64,000 bases of DNA, taken from [Scytonema hofmanni] UTEX 2349. Lineage in GTDB: Bacteria > Cyanobacteriota > Cyanobacteriia > Cyanobacteriales > Nostocaceae. Below, piece after piece: positions 1-8,802 of this stretch. Position 1 is the stretch's first letter; every line of letters begins with the position of its first letter. Under the pieces are notes generated by a model. That model had not been told where the DNA came from, made no database searches, and saw nothing but the letters and a program-made list of their open reading frames with translations. The position numbers and the translations under genes were made by a program. The stretch lies in assembly GCF_000582685.1 (NCBI RefSeq), contig NZ_KK073768.1:2089019-2153018 (forward strand), written 5' to 3'.

Positions 1-246
1 GAAGCACCTGAAAGAGAGGGGACACTGGCAACAGTTGCTGCAATATTTACGATTGCTGGTGTAACTGTTCAAATAGTAGAACAATTTTGTAAGTGGTATG
101 AAAAGTATAAAGGACAACAGCCAACAATTGAAAAGGTGGTGATTTTTTTCCCTAATGGGCAACGATTGCTTTTGATAACCGAAACAATTAATGATGAGAC
201 GAAAATAACAATTGCTAAGATAATTGATGATTATAGACAAAAATGA
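1..246 (+). CDS. C-terminal part of a small EACC1-like effector-associated protein (5' end outside window)
   Basis: The first frame is open from base 1 to the TGA at 244-246, giving 81 residues of a protein whose start lies upstream. It begins EAPEREGTLATVAAIFTIAG (a hydrophobic helix), continues with a basic EQFCKWYEKYK stretch and a short beta-like VVIFFPNGQRLLL segment. This order resembles the small effector-associated constant component (EACC1-type) proteins that accompany CHAT or caspase effectors in bacterial conflict systems; that assignment is from memory of the family and is an inference. Context supports it: the next gene on the same strand is a CHAT-NB-ARC protein, and a decayed CHAT gene at the far end of the window starts with related residues (MAEIRLAIEGEDA then AEQIRKL). 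A MITE-like repeat lies between this gene and the CHAT gene. Confidence 0.5.
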   Translation, partial: EAPEREGTLATVAAIFTIAGVTVQIVEQFCKWYEKYKGQQPTIEKVVIFFPNGQRLLLITETINDETKITIAKIIDDYRQK

Positions 247-270
247 TTGAATCTTTGTACGAGGCTGAGA

Positions 271-414
271 TAGTAATCCTATTTGAGTTGTAAAAGTGGA
301 TTTTTAAGTTACTATCGCATTCCTAAATCATTCGTGAACAAGAAGTTACCCGAGTTATTCAAGAATTTGGGTAGCTTGCTTTATCAATTTTCACAACTCA
401 TTTAGGATTGCTAT
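271..414. repeat. MITE-like element with terminal inverted repeats and TA ends
   Basis: TAGTAATCCTATTTGAGTTGT at its left end is matched, inverted, by ACAACTCATTTAGGATTGCTA at its right end with a few mismatches, about 140 bases apart. TA dinucleotides sit at the outer edges, as in IS630/Tc1-type non-autonomous elements. It occupies most of the 335-base gap between the EACC1-like gene and the CHAT gene, so it may carry or disturb their shared transcription. No coding potential was seen inside it. Confidence 0.45.
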
Positions 415-581
415 AGCAAAAAATAAAATGTCAAAAAAAGTCCTATAAATCTATAGATAATTACATAAATTATACAGGATGCGCTACAGATAATCTTGTC
501 TTAATTAACCATGAATATCTGGAATCGTTAGCTCTGAATTTGAAGATATAGTTGGAGTATTCAAAGTTCTGGAGTCAGAAT

Positions 582-3500
582 ATGCCAATTATCCACATTG
601 ACCTTAAGGAAGTTGTAGGTGATTATGTAACATTACGCTACTTTCTGGATGAGCCAAGTGACTATTTATCGTCGCCCCATTTTACCAAGCGAAATATCGC
701 TGAATTGAATCATATAGCTCAACGAGACTACTACGTTGAGCAAGTGGTAGAGTATTCCAAAACAGGACAAGACTTGTATAACTGGTTGGATGGAAGCGAT
801 CGCATTCTGGAAAATTTGTTGGACTCGCCTCAGTGGGGTGAAGTTACTGTCCTGGCGATTGCTACAGCAGAAAACCTTGCCCATCTGCCTTGGGAATTGT
901 TGCATGATGGTAACGAGTTTCTGGTTGAGCGTCAGGTTGTTCCAGTACGATGGGTATCATCAAAGAAGTCAAAGAAATTAACCATTCAACATCCGAAAAA
1001 AGAACGAGCATTACAAGTTTTATTTATGGCTTCGTCGCCGATAGGTGAAGAAACTTTATTAGATTATGAGGCTGAGGAAAGAGGTATTCTGGCAGCGACG
1101 GAGACAGCAGAACGGCAAAGATCCATAGAGTTGGTTGTGGAAGAAAGCGGTTCTCTAGAAGGGTTAAATAAATTATTAAGCTCTAGAAACTTTAATTATT
1201 TTGATATTTTACACCTAACAGGTCATACTAGTATTAAAAATGGAAAAAGATGCTTTATAGCAGAAAAGATAACGGGTGAACCTGACTATGTTAGCGCCCA
1301 AGACATAGTTAAGCAAATTAAATCCTCACAATCACAACCCCAACTAATATTTCTCTCAGCTTGTAACACTGGGAAAAAAACAGGATCTGGGACTGTACTC
1401 TCAATGTCAGAGACTTTAATAAGATCTGGTGCTAAGGCGGTTTTAGGCTGGGGTAAAAGTGTATTAGATGAAAATGCAATTCTAGCGGCAAAAGTTTTGT
1501 ATGAACAATTATCTCTGGGGAGGGAACTAACCCAAGCCGTCGCTAGTACCTATGAGGAATTGATTGAAAAGAAGGCGCGAGATTGGCATTTATTGCGTCT
1601 TTATACGGCTGGTACTTTACCAGGAGAGTTAGTTACATCCTTAGTAGGTAATTCTGTACGAACACCTGCACCACCACCATCAGTAGCCCCCGAGTTTTTA
1701 GATCCAGAGGGAAGAGTCAAAGTCGCTACCCGTGAAAGTTTTGTCGGTCGTCGTCGTCACTTGCAAAATTGCTTGCGAACATTTCAGCATTCAATCGATA
1801 AGGTGGGAGTGTTGATTTATGGGATGGGTGGTTTGGGTAAAAGTAGTTTAGCAGCAAGGTTATGTGACAGATATTTACAGAGAGAGCGAGTTGTCTGGGT
1901 GGGAAAAGTAAATTTAGACAACTTGGCGAACGTATTAGCAGATAAGTTGGATGATCAGGAACAGCGCAATCAGCTAAAAAACTCTGGAGAGGGATTGAAG
2001 CATCGGTTGAAGCGGGTATTCGACCAGTCGTCGGGTAGAAAGAGTTTTTTGTTGGTGCTAGATGACTTTGAGAATAATTTGGAACCTCGTAATGATAATT
2101 ATGTGCTGACACCAGAAGCAGCAAGCGTTTTGAGTGCAATAGTTGAGGCAATTCAAGAGACTTACTCTAGTCACCGTATAATTATTACCTGCCGTTATGA
2201 TTTCGACTTTACTAAATCACACCATTTCTACAAACAACCGTTAGATGCACTGCGAGGAGCAGATTTACAAAAGAAGTGGAATCGTCTCCCTGCCTCAGAT
2301 AATATTCAAATAGATGAGATTTTGCAGTCCCAAGTGGAAAAGCTGGCGGATGGTAATCCTCGCTTATTGGAGAAATTGCACGAGGAATTAAATAAATCAA
2401 GTAAATTTAATCAATTAAATAAATTAAACAAATCAAATGAAAATAGTAAGAAATTAAAGGAATTACAAGTTCTTATTTACAATGAGTTGAAAGCCAACTT
2501 GTCAGAACTGCTTGGGAAAGAGGAAGTCTTAGACAAACTACTACGCGATCAAATAGAAAAAGATTCGCTGATGCGAGACATGTTGCAACGAGGATTAGTT
2601 TTTGAGTTACCAGTACCAAAGGATGCGTTAAAGGCAGTTTGTGAAACTGTAGATGAATTAGATGAGTGCATCGATAAGGCTGTAAAATTGGGACTGTTGG
2701 AAGCTAGTTATGATTGGGAGTTGCTACGAGTACCCCGCTATTTGGGTTTAGAGAAGTTAGATGAAATCTCTTTAAATAAAAAAGCAGCAAAAGAGTTATA
2801 CGACTTATGGTATGAACAAGCAGAAACCAAAACAAAAATCTCAGAGGAAAGACTTTTAGAGATTCACCGACTAGCAAAGTTAGGGGATGAAACAGAAATA
2901 CAAGTAACAATGACAGAGATTTTGGCAACTCGCTGGAAAGATCGAAATCTCTTTCGGAAAGTAGTAGAACTATGTACAGAAACCTTAAAAGATTTGGAAA
3001 AGGTGCATTCTGATGTACCTAGTAATCAAGTAGCTAGAGTTCGGAATGTCCTAGGAAATTCAAACCTCTTGCTGGGATACTATCAAAACGCGAAAGACCA
3101 GTACGAAAAAGCGTTAATGATGGGAGAGCAACTCGAAGAAAAGTCTCTTGACTTCGCTCAAACTCTGAATGGTTTAGGTTATCTATACATCTTGACTAAG
3201 GATTATGACAAAGCTAAACAGAGGCTTGATGAGGCATTAAATATCATAAACAGAAATACACAACAGGAACTCTTTAATAAAGTGCAAGATTGGCGTTGTC
3301 AGGAAAAACTCCCCATTAAACTAGAATGCCTAAGCTACTTAGCATATTGTTATCGTGAACAGAAAAAGTGGCAAGAGGCTCGTTTTCTATATGTTAAAGC
3401 ATTGTGGATGTGTAAACGTCTCCCAACAGAGGAAAATATCACTTTAGCTGAAAGTTACCATAATCTAGCTACAGTCTACTATGAACAGGATGTTTATAAA

Positions 3501-3884
3501 AAGGCTGAAGCTTGGTATAGAGCAGCGTTAAAGCTGAGTCAAGGATTACTAGGAGAGGAACATCTCACTACAGCTAATATTTTAAGTTCTTTAGGAAAGG
3601 TCTACTTACTTCAGAAGCGTTATGATGATGCTCGATATCAATTTAGAAAGGCTTTAAATATAAAAATTAAAATGTTAGAAACCCACATAGATATAGTATA
3701 TGATTTGAAACATTTGGGTTACACGAATGATGAATTAAAGAAGGATGAAGAAGCTTATAAATGCTATCGTCAAGCATTAGAGATGATAGAAATGCTAAGA
3801 GCAAAAAAAGATCCTTCTATAAATAACAATGACGATATGCGGAAGGTGGAGCAAGAACTCAAAAACCGGATTTCTCACTTGTGA
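582..3884 (+). CDS. CHAT protease - NB-ARC ATPase - TPR protein (STAND-type)
   Basis: This 1100-residue protein has three modules. Residues about 60-350 form a CHAT (caspase HetF-associated with TPR) peptidase domain with the catalytic pair His215 (HLTGH) and Cys261 (FLSACNTG). Residues about 375-700 form an NB-ARC/STAND ATPase with an FVGR linker, Walker A GMGGLGKSS (414-422), Walker B LLVLDD (491-496) and a following IIITCR motif. From about residue 820 there are tetratricopeptide repeats (GYYQNAKDQYEKAL, VYYEQDVYKKAEAWYRAAL, VYLLQKRYDDARYQFRKAL). The layout matches ligand-sensing switch proteins that release a protease, as in bacterial defence or programmed death; the trigger is unknown. 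I use ATG 582 because GGAG lies seven bases upstream; a TTG at 552 would add ten residues. A stem-loop terminator overlaps the stop codon. The low G+C and the EACC1-like neighbour fit an accessory conflict module. Confidence 0.88.
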   Translation: MPIIHIDLKEVVGDYVTLRYFLDEPSDYLSSPHFTKRNIAELNHIAQRDYYVEQVVEYSKTGQDLYNWLDGSDRILENLLDSPQWGEVTVLAIATAENLAHLPWELLHDGNEFLVERQVVPVRWVSSKKSKKLTIQHPKKERALQVLFMASSPIGEETLLDYEAEERGILAATETAERQRSIELVVEESGSLEGLNKLLSSRNFNYFDILHLTGHTSIKNGKRCFIAEKITGEPDYVSAQDIVKQIKSSQSQPQLIFLSACNTGKKTGSGTVLSMSETLIRSGAKAVLGWGKSVLDENAILAAKVLYEQLSLGRELTQAVASTYEELIEKKARDWHLLRLYTAGTLPGELVTSLVGNSVRTPAPPPSVAPEFLDPEGRVKVATRESFVGRRRHLQNCLRTFQHSIDKVGVLIYGMGGLGKSSLAARLCDRYLQRERVVWVGKVNLDNLANVLADKLDDQEQRNQLKNSGEGLKHRLKRVFDQSSGRKSFLLVLDDFENNLEPRNDNYVLTPEAASVLSAIVEAIQETYSSHRIIITCRYDFDFTKSHHFYKQPLDALRGADLQKKWNRLPASDNIQIDEILQSQVEKLADGNPRLLEKLHEELNKSSKFNQLNKLNKSNENSKKLKELQVLIYNELKANLSELLGKEEVLDKLLRDQIEKDSLMRDMLQRGLVFELPVPKDALKAVCETVDELDECIDKAVKLGLLEASYDWELLRVPRYLGLEKLDEISLNKKAAKELYDLWYEQAETKTKISEERLLEIHRLAKLGDETEIQVTMTEILATRWKDRNLFRKVVELCTETLKDLEKVHSDVPSNQVARVRNVLGNSNLLLGYYQNAKDQYEKALMMGEQLEEKSLDFAQTLNGLGYLYILTKDYDKAKQRLDEALNIINRNTQQELFNKVQDWRCQEKLPIKLECLSYLAYCYREQKKWQEARFLYVKALWMCKRLPTEENITLAESYHNLATVYYEQDVYKKAEAWYRAALKLSQGLLGEEHLTTANILSSLGKVYLLQKRYDDARYQFRKALNIKIKMLETHIDIVYDLKHLGYTNDELKKDEEAYKCYRQALEMIEMLRAKKDPSINNNDDMRKVEQELKNRISHL

Positions 3885-3906
3885 GAAATCCGGGAAAAGT
3901 TTTTTG
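3866..3906 (+). terminator. Rho-independent terminator overlapping the CHAT stop codon
   Basis: CCGGATTTCTCAC and GTGAGAAATCCGG form a perfect 13-bp stem with a two-base loop, followed four bases later by six Ts. The TGA of the CHAT-NB-ARC gene (3882-3884) lies in the 3' arm, so the last codons and the terminator share the same bases. Confidence 0.85.
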
Positions 3907-4037
3907 CATAATTTAGCTAGCGGATGTCTAATAAGTGAAAAGCGCTCAGAATGAGATTCTGTCGGTAGCAAAATTTCAACAATCGACAGCTTTATGAGTG
4001 CAACAGCATACTCTTATCAATCATTATTGAATCGATA

Positions 4038-4367
4038 TCAGTTACATCTGTAATAACTATTGTCATTATCTTCACTACATCGTAGCCTCTCACAATTACA
4101 ATTCCCTCTACTATTTATACTTGTACAATAGTTGCAAATATTACTTGGTGGGTGAGGTATCTTATTATCACTACCAGAAATCAAGTTCAGTTTTAATGGA
4201 GTTGGTTTTTGCTTAGTGTTCCTAATACAATTAGAAGCAGCATTCGCTCCTTTTTGTGTATTTTCTTTTAGAGGAAGAGCATCAGTCGCGCTAGCGCTAA
4301 TCGTAGTAATACCAAGAGTTACAAAGATAGACAGCGCATCTTTTACGAGTTTTTTTCTGTTCTTCAT
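4038..4367 (-). CDS. Small Cys-rich exported protein, unknown
   Basis: This reading frame encodes 109 residues from an ATG at 4367; an upstream in-frame ATG at 4379 is possible, but AAGGA sits at a suitable distance for the inner one. The N-terminus MKNRKKLVKDALSIFVTLG followed by a small-residue stretch ending near ASATDA looks like a Sec signal peptide. The mature part is hydrophilic, and its last 35 residues hold six cysteines (IC, YC, NCNC, RC, RC), which suggests disulfides or metal binding. I do not recognise a family. It lies between the convergent ends of the CHAT gene and sbcC, facing the CHAT gene. It could be a chance frame; the signal peptide and clustered cysteines argue that it is real. 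Confidence 0.45.
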   Translation of the reverse strand: MKNRKKLVKDALSIFVTLGITTISASATDALPLKENTQKGANAASNCIRNTKQKPTPLKLNLISGSDNKIPHPPSNICNYCTSINSRGNCNCERLRCSEDNDNSYYRCN

Positions 4368-4608
4368 AGTCTGGCACATCCTTACTCAATTCTGAGTGGT
4401 AAATAATTTTGTGATATTAATTCTTTCCACTACAACACATAAGCTTTTCAATCAAAGCCTTAAAGCAGTACCTGTGTATACCCCCCCTGAACGATTACAA
4501 TTTTATCGGTATTTTCTCTTATTAACATAAGATCTCTCTAGATAAAGATTGAATGGGTGCATTTCAATTTTTTTTTGATTATAGCAAGAGCTTAGACTAA
4601 AAAATTGA

Positions 4609-7600
4609 TTACATCGACAAATGTAACTGTGAACCAAGGTTTGTTTTATTGACTTCAATCCGGGCTTGGAAGGCTTCTTTGAGGTGAGGCATATGAGTTA
4701 CAGTGAGGATGCAGGCAAAATCGGAGGCGATCGCATTAATCGCAGCAATCAGGCGATCGCATCCTTCGGCATCCTGTGTACCAAAACCTTCATCTATAAT
4801 CAACAATTGTAACGCCGCCCCTGCCCGTTGCGCTAATAGTTTCGCCAAAGCTAAACGAATGGCAAAGTTAATTCTAAAAGCTTCTCCACCAGAATAAGTT
4901 TCATAAGCTCGCGTTCCTCTGGCATCAGCAATTAAAATATCTAAAGTGTCTATCAGCTTGGCATTTTTCTTAGCTTTGCTACTTCTTCCCGCTTTCTGCG
5001 TCACAAATTGCACATGTAATTGATTCGCGCTCAATCGCGAAAGCAATTGATTTGTCTCTGCTTCCAGTTGAGGCAAGACATTTTCAATCATCAGTGCTTG
5101 GATGCCATTTTTACCAAAGGCTTGCGTTAATTCCTGATAAACGCGCTGTTGTCGCTTGGCTTCTTGGAGTTCTTGCTGCTGTTGCAAAAGCTGAGTTTGC
5201 AGCATTTCCAGATGGTGAGCAACTTGTTGTAAACGCCCTAATTGCCCGATTTTTTCATCAAGTTCTCGTCTGCGAGCCGCAATTTGTTGCTGTAGGGTTT
5301 CAATTTGAGCAGTTGGGTTTGCTGTTTGTTCAAGTTGGGCAACGATGCTTTCAAGTTGGCGCTCAATTGTTTGCCTTTCAGTCATTCTCGCATCTCTGGA
5401 GGCTTCTAAGTCTTGAAATCTCACTTTGAGTTGCGGATACTGCTGTTGAGCCGACAAAAGTTGTTGATAGCGCAATTCCCAAGATTGCATTTTGCGTACA
5501 GTTGTGCGAATATTATTATGCTGATCGGAACTGTAATTAATTTCGGTAATGTGACGCTCAAGGGCGGCAATTTGGTTAGCACATTCAGAATTGGTTTGAA
5601 GAAGCTGAATTTGAACTTTCAATTCAGCAATTTGCGCTTCAATTTGTGGTTTTCGTGCCGCTATTTGCGAACTTCGCTTGGTTGCGTCTTTAATTTGCTG
5701 AAGTTTAATTTCTGCCCATCGCCAACGCTCAACTTCACTACGGGCGAGGGCGTGGTCTTGTTCGTTATAATTTAGTTGTTGAAGATATTGATTTAATTGC
5801 TCTAATTCGAGTTGTTTTTCTGGGGCATAATCGCCAACTTCAAGCGATCGCTCTAAATGCTGTTTTTCGGCAGCAATTTGTTGTAGTTGTGCTGACGCAT
5901 CAGTGGTAGACTGAAGTTGTGCTGCTAATTGTCCTCTTTGTTCGCGCAAAGCATCATAACTGGCTAATTTTTGCGCTATTTCGCGGTATTCCTGCCTGAG
6001 TACCTGAATTTCTCTATCCGAAAATGCCATTTGCTCTCGGAATACCCACAATTGCCCTTCTGTATCCTTATACTCTGCTTTGGTTTTATCTGTGACTCGA
6101 TTCCAATGATGTTCATCCAAAGGACGTTCACATAACGGACAAAGGGCATTCGGATTTTGCAACATTTGCAATTTTTGATCTAATTCCCCTAAAAGTCTTT
6201 CATACTCTCGTTGCTGGGCTTGTAAGCGTTCAATAAAATGACGCCTTTCCTGTCCTTTTTCCTGCACTCTTTGCAGATAAACTCGCTTTTTCTCTAATTC
6301 TTCAATTTGCGTTCCAACATCTATCACCGCTTGTTGCAGTTGCGGTTGGCGTCCAAAAGCGCGTTGCAGTTGATTTTCTACTTGTTGGAGTTGTTCGAGT
6401 CGCGCTACCAAACCAGCACCAACCCGATCTAACTGGGTTTGCAAAGTTGCTCGTTGTTGCAATAAGGGAGATACTTGCATTTGTAGTTGATCTAAATGAG
6501 CAACTCGGTTACGCGCTCTTGTTAGCTGTGCTAAAGCTGCTTCAACTTCGCTTTTATTGGTGAGAGTATGTTGAATTTCTTGCTCTTGTTGCTGCAAAAC
6601 CTCTAATTGAGCGATCGCTTGTTGCAGTTGCCGTTCTTGATCGTTAATTTGTTTGGTCAGTTGATGTTGTAGTTGTTGACGCTGTTGTATTCGCTGTGTA
6701 TATTCTGCAAATTTAGCGCTTAAAGATTCTTCTTGAGATTGTAGCGTTTGATATTGCGCGTATCCTGCTTTTATCTCGGTTTCTTGACTTAAGATTGCTT
6801 GTAAATCTGATAGCTGACTCTTAATTGCTGACTGTTCTTGTTGCAAGCGATCGCAATCAGAACTCAGATTTTGGTATTGTTGCCTGACAAAACTCAATTG
6901 TTCAGTCCAATTTTGACGCTGATGCTGGACAACTTGCAAACTTTGGATTTGAATATTATCAAAAGCTTGTATTTGTTGCAGTTGATTGAGTTCAACTTCT
7001 AATTCTGCTTGTTGTGCCTGGGTAGCTTCACGTTGTTGCAGTTGAGTTTTGCTCGACTCCAAAGAGCGTTCTAATTCTTCTACCTTTGCTTTGAACTGAC
7101 GAGAGGATTCTTTGGCTCGTTCCTCCAATTCATCGTATTGATTTAACTTCAATAACTCTGCTAAAATCTCTTTACGTTCGTTCGGACGCTTGAGCATAAA
7201 CTCGTCCGCACGACCTTGACGCAGGTAAGCGGAGTTAATAAAAGTTTCATAATCGAGCTTAATGTGTTCTAAAATAACATCTTGAGTCGCCCTTACTCCT
7301 TTGCCAGTAAGTGCGCGAAACCCAGAAGGTGTTTCCACTTGAAATTCTAAAACACCAGTACCACCACGAGGACGAGTGCGAATAACTCGATAAATTTGCT
7401 GATTGCTTTGAAAAGTGAAATCTACTCGAACTTCTTTTGCGCCAGAATGAATTACATCATCTTCAACACCGGCGCGGCTTTGACCCCAAATAGCCCAAGT
7501 GATAGCTTCGAGAAGGGAAGATTTACCCGCACCATTGGAACCACAAATACAAGCCGTATGCAAGCCGCGAAAATCTAAGGTTGCATCACGGTAACTGAGA

Positions 7601-7632
7601 AAGTTTTTGAGGATTAGTTGTACTGGGATCAT
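4609..7632 (-). CDS. sbcC: SbcC/Rad50-family DNA repair ATPase
   Basis: The protein has 1007 residues, a normal SbcC length. Walker A GSNGAGKSS is at residues 31-39, after the typical opening with FLSYRDATLDF. Two long Gln/Glu-rich coiled coils (about 170-480 and 520-850) flank the zinc hook CPLC at 498-501 (CPLCERPLDEHHW). The C-terminal half-site has the ABC signature YSGGEAFRINFAIRLALAK, Walker B LLIIDEGFGTQD and the THMPHLKEAF switch. Rad50-family proteins partner the SbcD/Mre11 nuclease to open hairpins and process DNA ends. No sbcD lies next to it, so the partner must be elsewhere, which is common in cyanobacteria. It starts with ATG at 7632, just inside a 230-base A+T-rich gap; no clear ribosome binding site is visible. 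Confidence 0.95.
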   Translation of the reverse strand: MIPVQLILKNFLSYRDATLDFRGLHTACICGSNGAGKSSLLEAITWAIWGQSRAGVEDDVIHSGAKEVRVDFTFQSNQQIYRVIRTRPRGGTGVLEFQVETPSGFRALTGKGVRATQDVILEHIKLDYETFINSAYLRQGRADEFMLKRPNERKEILAELLKLNQYDELEERAKESSRQFKAKVEELERSLESSKTQLQQREATQAQQAELEVELNQLQQIQAFDNIQIQSLQVVQHQRQNWTEQLSFVRQQYQNLSSDCDRLQQEQSAIKSQLSDLQAILSQETEIKAGYAQYQTLQSQEESLSAKFAEYTQRIQQRQQLQHQLTKQINDQERQLQQAIAQLEVLQQQEQEIQHTLTNKSEVEAALAQLTRARNRVAHLDQLQMQVSPLLQQRATLQTQLDRVGAGLVARLEQLQQVENQLQRAFGRQPQLQQAVIDVGTQIEELEKKRVYLQRVQEKGQERRHFIERLQAQQREYERLLGELDQKLQMLQNPNALCPLCERPLDEHHWNRVTDKTKAEYKDTEGQLWVFREQMAFSDREIQVLRQEYREIAQKLASYDALREQRGQLAAQLQSTTDASAQLQQIAAEKQHLERSLEVGDYAPEKQLELEQLNQYLQQLNYNEQDHALARSEVERWRWAEIKLQQIKDATKRSSQIAARKPQIEAQIAELKVQIQLLQTNSECANQIAALERHITEINYSSDQHNNIRTTVRKMQSWELRYQQLLSAQQQYPQLKVRFQDLEASRDARMTERQTIERQLESIVAQLEQTANPTAQIETLQQQIAARRRELDEKIGQLGRLQQVAHHLEMLQTQLLQQQQELQEAKRQQRVYQELTQAFGKNGIQALMIENVLPQLEAETNQLLSRLSANQLHVQFVTQKAGRSSKAKKNAKLIDTLDILIADARGTRAYETYSGGEAFRINFAIRLALAKLLAQRAGAALQLLIIDEGFGTQDAEGCDRLIAAINAIASDFACILTVTHMPHLKEAFQARIEVNKTNLGSQLHLSM

Positions 7633-7816
7633 CGAGGCTATAGCGCCACATATACTACATTTTAGAAATAACAGTACAGATGCACTTATAAATTAGTTTA
7701 CCTATCTGGAAATCATGTTTCTAGTATTAAAGACATTAATTTTACAAAAATTAACAATATGATCGTCGTATTTTTCTTGTTATGCAAAAAATTTTATTTT
7801 ATTGATAAAAAATTAA

Positions 7817-8113
7817 CCTGTCGCTGACTTTTCCTGCCAGTTAACCGAGAATAAAGCAGGGGTGATAAATAAGGGGGACAAGAGAAAAAACTTTACCCTA
7901 CAGCCTGACTCTGCTTTAGAAGAAATCGCAGCGCAGGGATGGAGTTTAAACCCTGGACGTTATGTGGGAGTTGCGGAACGGGTAGTGGAAGATTTTGATT
8001 TTACTGAGAGGTTGGAGGAGTTGAATGAGGAATTGGAAGTTTTGAATCTGGAAGCGAGGGAGTTAGAGGAGAGAATTGCAGAGAATGTGGCGATGCTGTT
8101 AGAACAAAGTTAG
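7817..8113 (+). pseudogene. 3' fragment of a type I restriction-modification methyltransferase subunit (hsdM)
   Basis: The open frame runs from 7817 (after a TAA) to the TAG at 8113 and can be read from a GTG at 7862 (83 residues). Residues [20 protein letters not shown], followed by an acidic heptad-like coiled coil ([19 protein letters not shown]) and an end near ENVAMLLEQ, match the extreme C-terminus of HsdM proteins. The methyltransferase core with its SAM and NPPF motifs is absent, as are hsdS and hsdR. This is the tail of a lost restriction system, though the piece could still be translated. It sits 26 bases before a toxin-antitoxin pair, a common neighbour of such remnants. Confidence 0.7.
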
Positions 8114-8139
8114 ATAAAAGTTGAGTAACAGGATAAATC

Positions 8140-8379
8140 ATGAACGCTTATAAAACCTACATCACCATTGCAGATCCAAAACAGTTAGTACTATCGGATT
8201 TACCATTTCAAGCAGGACAGAGAGTTGAGGTGATTATTTTAGCAGAGGGTAATCAAAGGGTTACTTTAGCAGCAGACTTAAAAAAGTTATTCAAAGAAAT
8301 ACAAGCGACACATGCAGATAATCCTTTGACTGATGAAGAGATAGCAGCAGAAATTGAAGCATATAGGCGGGGAGAATGA
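8140..8379 (+). CDS. Antitoxin of a PIN-domain toxin-antitoxin pair
   Basis: This 79-residue protein is encoded directly before a PIN-domain gene, and the two overlap by four bases (ATGA at 8376-8379), the usual coupling of antitoxin and toxin. The N-terminal half has short beta-like segments (KTYITIADPKQLVLSDLPF, VEVIIL) resembling AbrB-like or PHD-like dimerisation domains. The C-terminal half is an acidic helix (LTDEEIAAEIEAYRRGE) of the kind that wraps around PIN toxins. AGGA lies seven bases before the ATG. The family call rests mainly on position and shape. It should neutralise the nuclease and repress the operon. Confidence 0.75.
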   Translation: MNAYKTYITIADPKQLVLSDLPFQAGQRVEVIILAEGNQRVTLAADLKKLFKEIQATHADNPLTDEEIAAEIEAYRRGE

Positions 8380-8789
8380 AAGTTATTATTGATACTAATA
8401 TCGTAGTCTCTGCTGCTATAGCTGATAAAAATCCAGAGGCAGTAATTTTATTTGTGATTGCTAATTCTGATTTTGAGTGGGTTGTATCGGCAGATATCCT
8501 AGCAGAATATAAGGAGGTTTTAAAGCGTCCTCGTTTAAAGTTAACTGAGGCGCAATATCAAAGATGGGTTTATTTGATTGATTCAGTGACAACACTAATT
8601 AATGTGGATGTGGAGGTTGATTTTCCTAGAGATAGGAAAGATGCAAAGTTTTTAGCTTGTGCTATTGCAGCAGAGGCAGATTTTTTCATTACGGGTGATG
8701 CTGATTTTAATGAAGCGCAAACGCTGTTAAATACAACTATTATTTCTCTGCCTTTATTTAAAAGGTTAGTTTGTGATGTGAATAAATAA
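8376..8789 (+). CDS. PIN-domain ribonuclease toxin (COG1569-type)
   Basis: The 137-residue protein is a single PIN domain. Acidic residues expected for metal binding are visible: Asp6 in the IIDTN opening, the Glu in LAEYKEVL, the Asp in DRKDAKFLACAIAAEAD and the Asp of ITGDADF. The order IIDTNIVVSA, LAEYKEVLKRPRL, DAKFLACA, FFITGDADF is that of the 'putative toxin component, PIN family' group, which cleaves RNA. Its ATG overlaps the stop of the antitoxin gene, with a GGGGAG-type site just upstream. All catalytic positions look intact, so the module is probably functional. Confidence 0.85.
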   Translation: MKVIIDTNIVVSAAIADKNPEAVILFVIANSDFEWVVSADILAEYKEVLKRPRLKLTEAQYQRWVYLIDSVTTLINVDVEVDFPRDRKDAKFLACAIAAEADFFITGDADFNEAQTLLNTTIISLPLFKRLVCDVNK

Positions 8790-8802
8790 GCTTCACTCTG
8801 GT

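Noticed and set aside
1726..2151. Long minus-strand frame inside the CHAT-NB-ARC gene
   Set aside because: It lies opposite the Walker motifs of a strongly supported gene and has no recognisable domain.
5052..5775. Plus-strand frames inside sbcC
   Set aside because: They are complements of the Gln/Glu-rich coiled coil and show no ribosome site or family.
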